Shown here: positions 5,568-11,283 of the stretch, in pieces | Numbering within the stretch: the stretch's first letter is position 1 | Layout of the letters: the number at the start of each line of letters is the position of its first letter | Assembly (NCBI GenBank): GCA_902798605.1 | Contig: CADBXH010000060.1 | Location: forward strand, 1-11,283 | Source of the DNA: an uncultured Ruminococcus sp. | GTDB lineage: Bacteria; Bacillota_A; Clostridia; Oscillospirales; Acutalibacteraceae | Direction of reading: 5' to 3' | Length of the DNA stretch: 11,283 nt | Position numbers and translations under genes: made by a program | The notes under the pieces: model-generated | The model's input: only the letters and a program-made list of their open reading frames with translations | What the model was told of the DNA's origin: nothing | Database searches by the model: none

Positions 5568-7904
5568 ATGGAAAACAAAAAAATCAATGGCTTGACCTCT
5601 GCCGAAATCGCCCAAAGGGTTATCGAGGGAAAGGTCAACACCGTTACAACGCTCAAAACAAAATCGTATAAGCGAATTTTTTACGATAATATCTGCACGC
5701 TATTCAATCTTGTCAATGTTATTCTGTTTGTCTGTCTGCTGTTCGTGGGCTCATACAAGAATATGTTGTTTATCGGTGTTGTGTTCTTCAATACCGGAAT
5801 AGGTATAATTCAGGAGATACGCTCAAAAATCAGTGTAGACAAGCTTACTATCCTCACCGAGAGCAAGGTCAATGTTATCCGTAACGGTGAACAGATAGAG
5901 ATCAATAAGGACGAACTTGTGCTTGACGATATAATCATTTTATCGCGCGGCAGCCAGATCCCTGCTGACTGCATTTTGGTAAGCGGAGACTGTAAGGTCA
6001 ATGAGAGCCTGCTGACAGGCGAGTCAAATCTTATTGAAAAGAAACCCGATGACGAGCTTTTGTCCGGTAGCTTTGTTTCCGGCGGCAAGTGCTATGCCCG
6101 AGTTAACCGCGTAGGAGCAGATTGCTACGCCGCGAAGATCAACAACGAAGCAAAGTACATCAAAAAGAACGATTCTCAGATACTTAAATCCTTTAAGTTC
6201 ATCATCAAGCTTTGTACAATTATTATTTTCCCGATAGGTATCGCGCTTTTTGTCAGCAAATTCCTTATTCACAGCGGTGGATTGCAAAGCTCGGTCGAAA
6301 GCACCACAGCCGCTCTTATCGGAATGATCCCCTCGGGAATGATACTGCTGACGAGTACTGTACTTGCAGTATCTGTAATCAGACTTTCACGGCGCAAGGT
6401 ACTTGTAAACGAGATGTACTGCATAGAAACTCTCGCGCGTGTTGATGTGCTGTGCCTTGATAAAACGGGGACACTTACATCCGAGAGTATGACCGTTACC
6501 GACGTCGTACAGTTCGATAATTCTCTTGAAGAAATAAAAACGGCTTTATCATCTATTTATAACGCCTCCGAAGATAAAAATGCAACTATTAACGCAATCG
6601 GCGATTATACCTCTGAAACAAAACCTCTTGACTGCGTAAAATTCATTGGTTTTTCTTCTGAGACAAAGTGGTCGGGCGGTAAATTCAATGACGGCAAGAC
6701 CTATGTTATAGGCGCTTCCGAATTCGTTTTTTCAGATAAAGAGAAGTATAAAGAAGTATTTGAAAAAATCAATGATATAACCGATACAGTAAGGATACTT
6801 GCCCTTGCTAAATCCGACAAAGAGATACAAAACAACAAGCTCCCCGATGATTTGACCCCGATGGCGCTTGTTTTGATAAAGGACAAGCTCCGCGACAACG
6901 TTCAGGACACGGTCAATTACTTCAAGGAACAGGGAGTAACTCTTAAAGTAATCTCAGGCGACAGCGTAAAAACCGTTAAGAATATCGCGATCGATACCGG
7001 TATAGCGGGCGCGGACAGAGCTGTCGATATGACAGAGATCAAAACCGACGAAGAACTCGCCGAGGCTGCCGAAAACTTCAACGTATTCGGACGCGTGACT
7101 CCCGAGCAAAAGAAAAAGCTTGTGCTCGCGCTAAAAGCAAAAGGCCATAAAGTAGCTATGACGGGCGACGGCGTAAACGATGTGCTGGCGCTTAAAGAGG
7201 CCGATTGCTCGGTCGCTATGGCGTCGGGAAGCGAAGCCGCAAGGAATGTTTCTCAGCTTGTACTTACCGATAATGATTTTGCGGCAATGCCGCAGGTAGT
7301 GTACGAGGGCAGAAAGACAATAAACAATATCGAGCGAAGCTCATCGCTATATATTGTAAAGACGATTTACTCGATAATTTTATCTATTTTCTTTATTTTT
7401 GTATCTTCACAATACCCGTTTATGCCGATCCAACTGACTCTTATTGGGGCTTTGACGATCGGATTCCCATCGTTTGTTCTTGCGTTACAACCAAATAAAA
7501 GCATTGTCAAAGGAAATTTTACATTCAATATCATAGCCCGGGCAATGCCGGCAGCGATTTGCGTAGTGCTCAATATCATTGCTGCAGAAATAATCTGCGG
7601 TAATTTTGATCTGCCGAATTATCTTTCCACCATATCGGTATATGTTACGGCGCTGACCTGTATTCTGCTTGTTATCAGGCTTTCGTTGCCGATCAATCTA
7701 CTTCGAGGAGCGATGCTGTTTATAAGCATAGCCGGACTGATTATCGCATTTGCCTTTTTCGGCAATCTTTTCTCGCTGACGCCTCTGAGCTTTGAGGGGA
7801 TATTAGTTCTCGCAATAATGGCAGCGGCGACGATATTGATCTTTAATATCCTGTACAACATATCTTCAAAGTTGATCGAAAAGGATAAGAATAAAATCAG
7901 ATGA
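5568..7904 (+). CDS. Cation-transporting P-type ATPase (CtpE/Exp7-like)
   Basis: A 778-residue P-type ATPase, complete. Actuator domain: LLTGES at 148-153. Phosphorylation site: D298 in DKTGTLT. Nucleotide domain: FSSETKWSGGKF (362-373), then YVIGASE (379-385), where most P2 pumps have KGA. P-domain hinge: MTGDGVND (531-538), then DCSVAMASGSEAARN. Membrane segments lie at about 45-61, 67-82, 209-231 and 245-272, with about six more from 593 to 765. TM4 reads IGMIPSGMILLTS, so the usual PEG(L) acidic residue is Ser (S256). The FSS-x-x-KWS and GxSE pattern and the overall length recall mycobacterial CtpE (linked to calcium) and pneumococcal Exp7. The ion here is not established; calcium is a guess. 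No N-terminal metal-binding domain is present. Its stop overlaps the cca start by 4 bp (ATGA), implying one transcript and coupled translation. Confidence 0.9.
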   Translation: MENKKINGLTSAEIAQRVIEGKVNTVTTLKTKSYKRIFYDNICTLFNLVNVILFVCLLFVGSYKNMLFIGVVFFNTGIGIIQEIRSKISVDKLTILTESKVNVIRNGEQIEINKDELVLDDIIILSRGSQIPADCILVSGDCKVNESLLTGESNLIEKKPDDELLSGSFVSGGKCYARVNRVGADCYAAKINNEAKYIKKNDSQILKSFKFIIKLCTIIIFPIGIALFVSKFLIHSGGLQSSVESTTAALIGMIPSGMILLTSTVLAVSVIRLSRRKVLVNEMYCIETLARVDVLCLDKTGTLTSESMTVTDVVQFDNSLEEIKTALSSIYNASEDKNATINAIGDYTSETKPLDCVKFIGFSSETKWSGGKFNDGKTYVIGASEFVFSDKEKYKEVFEKINDITDTVRILALAKSDKEIQNNKLPDDLTPMALVLIKDKLRDNVQDTVNYFKEQGVTLKVISGDSVKTVKNIAIDTGIAGADRAVDMTEIKTDEELAEAAENFNVFGRVTPEQKKKLVLALKAKGHKVAMTGDGVNDVLALKEADCSVAMASGSEAARNVSQLVLTDNDFAAMPQVVYEGRKTINNIERSSSLYIVKTIYSIILSIFFIFVSSQYPFMPIQLTLIGALTIGFPSFVLALQPNKSIVKGNFTFNIIARAMPAAICVVLNIIAAEIICGNFDLPNYLSTISVYVTALTCILLVIRLSLPINLLRGAMLFISIAGLIIAFAFFGNLFSLTPLSFEGILVLAIMAAATILIFNILYNISSKLIEKDKNKIR

Positions 7905-9235
7905 ATATAGTTTTCCCAAAAGAAGTCAAAAGAATAATCGAAAAACTGAATAACAGCGGATTCGAGGGCTTCATCGTCGGTGGATGCGTGCGCGACTGCA
8001 TAATGAATAAAACGCCCCACGACTGGGATATTTGCACAAACGCTAAGCCTGACGAGATCGAAAGCTGTTTTGCAGATCATAAAACCCTCGACGTCGGCAA
8101 AAAACACGGTACGATCGGTGTTGTGATCAGCGGAAAGCTCTACGAAATCACAACCTACCGCATTGACGGCGAGTACCTTGACAACCGCAGACCCAAAAGC
8201 GTAGAGTTCACGTCCGATATAAAAAACGACCTCTCGCGCCGTGATTTCACCATTAACGCAATGGCGTTTAATGAGATCAAAGGGCTTGTGGATCCGTTTG
8301 GCGGACAGCAGGATATAGCAGACCGGCTTATAAAGTGCATCGGTAACGCGACCGACCGCTTTAACGAGGATTCCCTGCGTATCCTAAGAGGACTGCGCTT
8401 TGCCTCACGCTTTGATTTTGAAATTGAAAAAGAAACATCAACTGCTATCCACAACTGCAAGGAGCTCCTCAATAATGTAGCATATGAACGGATCCGCGTT
8501 GAGCTGATGGGCATTATCTGCGGCAAATCGGCTGAAAAGATACTGAATGACTACCGCGATGTCATAGCCGTTATTATCCCCGAAATCACGCCTTGCTTTG
8601 ATTTTGAGCAGAAAACACCTCACCATTGCCTTGACGTTTACCGCCACATCGCACGCTCAGTCGGCAATATAGAGAGCGATCCTCTGCTAAGGCTCACAAT
8701 GCTTTTACACGATATCGGCAAGCCAAACGCCTGCACAACGGATGAAAACGGCAGAAATCACTTTAAGGGGCACCCGAAGATCAGTGCGGAAATAGCAGCT
8801 GGTATTCTAAAAAGGCTGAGGTTTTCAAACGCGATAATTACCGATTGCCTTATGCTTATCGAATATCACGATGTACGCTTTAAAGGCAATAAAAAGACAG
8901 TAAAGCGGGTCGCCGGTAAAATCGGCATTGATAATACAAAAAGGCTGTTAAAAATCCAGTACGCCGATACAATGGCTCAGTCCGAATATAACAGGGAGCA
9001 AAAGCTCAATGATATCAAAACGGCGCAAGCTCACATTAATGAGATAATCAAAGACAGCGAGTGCTTCAGCCTAAAACAGCTCGCGGTCAACGGTTATGAC
9101 CTTAAAAGCCTCGGATTCCCCGACGGTAAGCTGATCGGCGATATCCTCAACGATTTATATGAAAAGGTCATCGGCGACGAGCTTCCGAACGATAAAGAAA
9201 TACTATTAAAATATGTTAAAGAAAAAATGAGCTAA
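7901..9235 (+). CDS. cca: CCA tRNA nucleotidyltransferase with HD domain
   Basis: A 444-residue class II nucleotidyltransferase that builds or repairs the 3' CCA of tRNAs. The head domain has GGCVRD (27-32) and the metal-binding pair D41-x-D43 in HDWDI. It then has RRDFTINAM (113-121), DPFGG (131-135), and EDSLRILRGLRF (156-167), the block that selects the incoming base. A C-terminal HD domain supplies H270-D271 in LLHDIGKP, then H287, H291 (GHP) and H323-D324 (EYHD). This suggests an added phosphohydrolase activity or a structural relic of one. A poly(A) polymerase is the main alternative, since class II enzymes are hard to separate by sequence. Translation is probably coupled to the upstream ATPase through the ATGA overlap. 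Its stop codon lies within the stem of the shared terminator. Confidence 0.92.
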   Translation: MNIVFPKEVKRIIEKLNNSGFEGFIVGGCVRDCIMNKTPHDWDICTNAKPDEIESCFADHKTLDVGKKHGTIGVVISGKLYEITTYRIDGEYLDNRRPKSVEFTSDIKNDLSRRDFTINAMAFNEIKGLVDPFGGQQDIADRLIKCIGNATDRFNEDSLRILRGLRFASRFDFEIEKETSTAIHNCKELLNNVAYERIRVELMGIICGKSAEKILNDYRDVIAVIIPEITPCFDFEQKTPHHCLDVYRHIARSVGNIESDPLLRLTMLLHDIGKPNACTTDENGRNHFKGHPKISAEIAAGILKRLRFSNAIITDCLMLIEYHDVRFKGNKKTVKRVAGKIGIDNTKRLLKIQYADTMAQSEYNREQKLNDIKTAQAHINEIIKDSECFSLKQLAVNGYDLKSLGFPDGKLIGDILNDLYEKVIGDELPNDKEILLKYVKEKMS

Positions 9236-9255
9236 CTCAAAAACTGAGTTAGCTC
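9229..9255. terminator. Shared bidirectional terminator of cca and malic enzyme
   Basis: A perfect 11-bp stem: GAGCTAACTCA (9229-9239), loop AAAAC, then TGAGTTAGCTC (9245-9255). Read on the minus strand it is followed by ATTTTTTCTTT, a good tail for ending the malic enzyme transcript. On the plus strand the tail is a weaker TAAATCTTTT. The cca stop codon is inside the left arm, so this one hairpin serves the two convergent genes. Confidence 0.82.
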
Positions 9256-9276
9256 TAAATCTTTTAAACTATTCTT

Positions 9277-10449
9277 TTAAATTCTCGCAACGCCGCTCTC
9301 GATAGCCGCTTTCTTAACAGCCTCGGCGACCGCCTTGCCGACCCTCGGATCAAAGGCATGGGGGAGGATGTAGTCGGGGCTGAGCTTGTCGTCCTCAATA
9401 ATAGAAGCGAGCGCGTATGAAGCCGCCACCTTCATTTCCTCATTGATATCACTTGCTCTGCAATCGAGCGCGCCCCTGAAAATACCGGGGAAAGCGAGCA
9501 CGTTGTTGATCTGGTTCGGGAAGTCGCTTCTGCCAGTACCCACAACAGCCGCTCCGGCTTCCTTAGCGAGGTCGGGCATGATCTCGGGAGTGGGGTTGGC
9601 CATTGCGAAGATGATCGGATCCTTTGCCATAGTTTTTATCATATCCTGAGTTACAACTCCGGGAGCGGAAATTCCGAGAAACAAATCAGCGTCCACCATA
9701 GCGTCCGCGAGTGTTCCGGTCTTGTGACTGAGGTTAGTGATCTCAGCCATTTCCTGCTTAACGGCGTTTAGTCTCGGATCGCCCTTGCAGATGATTCCCT
9801 TGCTGTCGCACATCGTAATGTCCTTGACGCCCATATTCATAAGGTGTTTAGCGATAGCGATACCCGCGGCACCTGCGCCGTTCATAACTACCTTTATTTC
9901 GCCGATTTTCTTGCCGACGATTTTCAGCGCGTTGAGCAGAGCTGCGGCGACAATTACAGCAGTTCCGTGCTGATCGTCGTGGAAAACGGGGATGTCGCAC
10001 ATTTCCTTCAATCTCTTTTCTATTTCAAAGCATCTCGGCGCGGAGATATCCTCAAGGTTTATACCGCCAAACGAGCCGCTTATCATATAAATCGTCTTTA
10101 CGATCTCGTCAACATCCTTGCTCCTGACGCAGAGGGGGAAGGCGTCAACATCGCCAAACGCCTTGAACAGCGCGCATTTACCCTCCATAACCGGCATACC
10201 AGCCTCGGGGCCAATATCACCGAGCCCGAGCACGGCAGTACCGTCAGTGATTACGGCTACAAGATTGTTTCTCCTTGTCAGCTCGTAAGATTTATCATAG
10301 TCCTTCTGGATCTCAAGGCAGGGCTCCGCAACACCGGGCGTGTAGGCGAGAGCCAAGTCCTCGGAAGAATTGATCGGCACGGTAGAGATCACCTCGATCT
10401 TACCGTTCCACTCATAATGCTTTTTTAATGATTCCTGTCTTATATCCAT
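9277..10449 (-). CDS. Malic enzyme (NAD(P)-dependent, short bacterial type)
   Basis: A 390-residue oxidative-decarboxylating malate dehydrogenase, converting malate to pyruvate and CO2 while reducing NAD+ or NADP+. Key segments: [10 protein letters not shown] (34-43) with the catalytic Tyr Y36; [14 protein letters not shown] (68-81); [13 protein letters not shown] (84-96) with the catalytic Lys K91; metal ligands E133-D134 in NLEDIS and D158-D159 in HDDQHGTA; then a Rossmann GAGAAG (191-196). The length fits the compact bacterial form without the phosphotransacetylase extension of MaeB. The acidic D215 (CDSKG) after the second strand hints at NAD, but cofactor choice is not safe from sequence. 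The start is ATG 10449, set by AAGGAG 7 nt upstream. A frame opening at 10500 would add 17 unlikely residues that span the promoter. It is a single-gene unit divergent from rnpB. Confidence 0.95.
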   Translation of the reverse strand: MDIRQESLKKHYEWNGKIEVISTVPINSSEDLALAYTPGVAEPCLEIQKDYDKSYELTRRNNLVAVITDGTAVLGLGDIGPEAGMPVMEGKCALFKAFGDVDAFPLCVRSKDVDEIVKTIYMISGSFGGINLEDISAPRCFEIEKRLKEMCDIPVFHDDQHGTAVIVAAALLNALKIVGKKIGEIKVVMNGAGAAGIAIAKHLMNMGVKDITMCDSKGIICKGDPRLNAVKQEMAEITNLSHKTGTLADAMVDADLFLGISAPGVVTQDMIKTMAKDPIIFAMANPTPEIMPDLAKEAGAAVVGTGRSDFPNQINNVLAFPGIFRGALDCRASDINEEMKVAASYALASIIEDDKLSPDYILPHAFDPRVGKAVAEAVKKAAIESGVARI

Positions 10450-10456
10450 ATAATTA

Positions 10457-10462
10457 CTCCTT
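10457..10462 (-). promoter_or_regulatory. Ribosome binding site that sets the malic enzyme start
   Basis: AAGGAG on the minus strand, 7 nt before ATG at 10449. The upstream in-frame ATG at 10500 has no such site and lies within the promoter, so the 390-residue protein is preferred. Confidence 0.88.
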
Positions 10463-10479
10463 AAATAATAATCCAATTC

Positions 10480-10508
10480 ATTATACTCTAATTTACACAT
10501 TTAATCAA
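10480..10508 (-). promoter_or_regulatory. Sigma-A-type promoter of the malic enzyme gene
   Basis: On the minus strand TTGATT (10503-10508), a 17-bp spacer and a perfect TATAAT (10480-10485). Transcription would begin near 10473, giving a leader of roughly 25 nt that includes the AAGGAG site. Confidence 0.75.
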
Positions 10509-10523
10509 GTCCAAAACGAAGAT

Positions 10524-10552
10524 TTGACAATCAGATAATAATGTTTTATTAT
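10524..10552 (+). promoter_or_regulatory. Sigma-A promoter of rnpB
   Basis: A perfect TTGACA (10524-10529), a 17-bp spacer and TATTAT (10547-10552). The expected start, about 7 nt downstream, falls at the first base of the P1 helix of RNase P RNA near 10559. Its -35 lies only 15 bp from the -35 of the divergent malic enzyme promoter. Confidence 0.85.
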
Positions 10553-10558
10553 AATAAC

Positions 10559-10902
10559 GCGAGTGCGCTGAACAGCCGCGGGCAGAGTCTGAAAAGACCT
10601 GTGCGAGGAAAGTCCGGGCTTCACAGAGCAAAAATAACGGCTAACGGCCGCCGGAGGCGACTCCAGGGATAGTGCAACAGAAAATAACCGCCGGTTACCG
10701 GTAAGGATGGAAAGGTGAGGTAAGAGCTCACCGGAGGCTTGGAGACAAGCCTGCCGTGTAAACCCTATTTGAAGCAACACCGTGGTAGGACAAATTCGCT
10801 TGCTCGGCGAGTCCTTAGGAGGTGGCATTGAGCAGCAGGGGCGACCCTCTGCCAAGATAGATGGCTGTTCACGACAGAACCCGGCTTACAGGCGCAGTCG
10901 CA
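10559..10902 (+). ncRNA. rnpB: RNase P RNA, bacterial type A
   Basis: This is the catalytic RNA that trims the 5' leader from tRNA precursors, working with the RnpA protein. The signature GAGGAAAGUCCGGGCU lies at 10605-10620, and ACAGAACCCGGCUUA near the 3' end at 10874-10888. The P1 helix pairs GCGAGUGCGCU at the 5' end with GGCGCAGUCGC at 10891-10901, with one mismatch. Other parts resemble the E. coli type A molecule: GUGCAACAGA (from 10672), the GGUGAG-GUAAGAG-CUCACC hairpin at 10714-10732, GUAAACCC (10757-10764), and an AGGUGGC segment (10820-10826) that may be the L15 site for the tRNA CCA end. The 18th helix appears as GCAGGGG-CGA-CCCUCUGC. The length, about 343 nt, is normal. The 5' end agrees with the promoter position; the 3' end is uncertain by a few bases. 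Confidence 0.96.
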
Positions 10903-10904
10903 AT

Positions 10905-10936
10905 GAGGTTAACCAATTTTTGGATAACCTCTTTTT
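10905..10936 (+). terminator. Rho-independent terminator of rnpB
   Basis: GAGGTTA (10905-10911) pairs with TAACCTC (10925-10931). An inner CCAA/TTGG pairing extends the stem past one mismatch, and TTTTTATTTTT follows. It starts 3-4 nt after the P1 helix of rnpB. Confidence 0.88.
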
Positions 10937-10951
10937 ATTTTTAAAAAACAG

Positions 10952-10980
10952 GTGACAAACCGTAGATAGTGTGTTATAAT
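10952..10980 (+). promoter_or_regulatory. Sigma-A promoter of the small downstream gene
   Basis: GTGACA (10952-10957, 5 of 6), a 17-bp spacer and a perfect TATAAT (10975-10980). It lies between the rnpB terminator and the ATG at 11017, so this gene has its own strong promoter. Confidence 0.8.
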
Positions 10981-11016
10981 ATTTAAATAAAATTAAATTG
11001 ATTTCAGGAGGAAATT

Positions 11017-11283
11017 ATGGGTATTTATTCATTTACAAAAGCCGTTTCATTAGTCGGCGGCGGTGTTTTTAAGATGAAAACTCGTCATAAAGTAGCTTTA
11101 GGCGTTGCTACTGCCGTAACGGCTGCTGCCGCAGGAGCGGCGATCGCCAAGGCTCAGCAGGCAAAAAAGCAGGAGAGAAGCGTTAAGAGCCTCGTTATCG
11201 AGGACGCTGCAAAGGTTCTGCCTCTCACCGTAAAAAAACCGATCGACTTTGAAAAGGCGCTCGAAGAAAGCTTAAAGCCTTAT
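11017..11283 (+). CDS. Hypothetical protein with N-terminal Ala-rich hydrophobic segment (partial)
   Basis: The reading frame is open from ATG 11017 to the right edge, giving 89 visible residues. I do not recognise the family. AGGAGG at 11006-11011 lies 5 nt before the ATG and a near-consensus promoter is upstream, so it is very likely expressed. Residues 1-25 are basic (K8, K20, K22, R24, K26 nearby) with a Gly-rich patch. Residues about 27-45 form an Ala/Val-rich hydrophobic stretch that could be a membrane anchor or an amphipathic helix. A charged KAQQAKKQER stretch follows. The remainder (VIEDAAKVLPLTVKKPIDFEKALEESLKP) looks soluble and mixed in charge. The order basic, hydrophobic, charged would suit a small single-span membrane protein, but this is inference. 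The C-terminus lies outside the window. Confidence 0.75.
   Translation, partial: MGIYSFTKAVSLVGGGVFKMKTRHKVALGVATAVTAAAAGAAIAKAQQAKKQERSVKSLVIEDAAKVLPLTVKKPIDFEKALEESLKPY

Noticed and set aside
9844..10428. 194-residue plus-strand open frame opposite malic enzyme.
   Set aside because: It is a shadow of the conserved malic enzyme gene, with no ribosome site and no recognisable protein pattern.
10450..10500. 17-residue N-terminal extension of malic enzyme from ATG 10500.
   Set aside because: It runs through the TATAAT promoter and the AAGGAG site, and it shows no family similarity.
10550..10555. TATAAT at 10550-10555 as the rnpB -10 element.
   Set aside because: It would give a 20-bp spacer from TTGACA. 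TATTAT at 10547-10552 gives 17 bp and a start exactly at P1.
10505..10855. 116-residue open frame antisense to RNase P RNA.
   Set aside because: It lies entirely within and upstream of rnpB on the other strand, has no ribosome site, and looks like a by-product of a structured GC-rich RNA.
1..11283. CRISPR array, insertion sequence, tRNA genes, prophage or defence genes.
   Set aside because: I saw no regularly spaced repeats, transposase motifs, tRNA cloverleaf or defence-type proteins. All large frames are explained by core genes.

Overview
The window looks like chromosome of an endospore-forming, anaerobic Clostridia-type Firmicute, most likely an Oscillospiraceae/Ruminococcaceae (Ruminococcus-like) gut bacterium. 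The reasons are a spoIVB-spo0A pair with Spo0A boxes, strong AGGAGG-type ribosome binding sites, sigma-A-like promoters, a type A RNase P RNA, and a purine operon with a separate IMP cyclohydrolase and AICAR transformylase. Genus and species cannot be fixed from the sequence alone. Nothing points to a phage, transposon, CRISPR array or recent island: this is mostly housekeeping DNA.

Layout. (1) 1-3453, plus strand: the distal part of a de novo purine operon, with the 3' end of purN (GAR transformylase), a PurO-family IMP cyclohydrolase, a stand-alone AICAR transformylase and purD (GAR synthetase), closed by a strong hairpin terminator. The last two steps to IMP, normally done by one bifunctional PurH in bacteria, are carried by two adjacent genes. 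(2) 3460-5393, minus strand: spoIVB then spo0A. Between them lie two Spo0A boxes, a good sigma-A-type promoter and a perfect inverted repeat overlapping that promoter. (3) 5568-9235, plus strand: a P-type cation ATPase of the CtpE/Exp7-like type, overlapping by 4 bp a CCA-adding tRNA nucleotidyltransferase with an HD domain. (4) 9277-10449, minus strand: a short bacterial malic enzyme that shares a back-to-back terminator with cca. (5) 10524-10936, plus strand: rnpB with its own promoter and terminator, divergent from the malic enzyme. (6) 11017 to the window end: the start of a small unrecognised protein with an Ala-rich hydrophobic segment, behind a near-consensus promoter.

How the genes relate. 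The purine genes form one pathway unit. SpoIVB (the signalling protease for late forespore-mother cell sigma factor activation) and Spo0A (master sporulation regulator) form the conserved sporulation pair, here without recN directly upstream. Malic enzyme, cca and rnpB are housekeeping genes with separate transcription. Three start codons were revised from the longest reading frame by ribosome-site position or are non-ATG: spo0A begins at 4227, malic enzyme at 10449, and spoIVB uses TTG at 5393.

I found no convincing new multi-gene system. The points most worth following are the split PurH, the altered acidic pocket of the Spo0A receiver, and the regulatory architecture upstream of spo0A.
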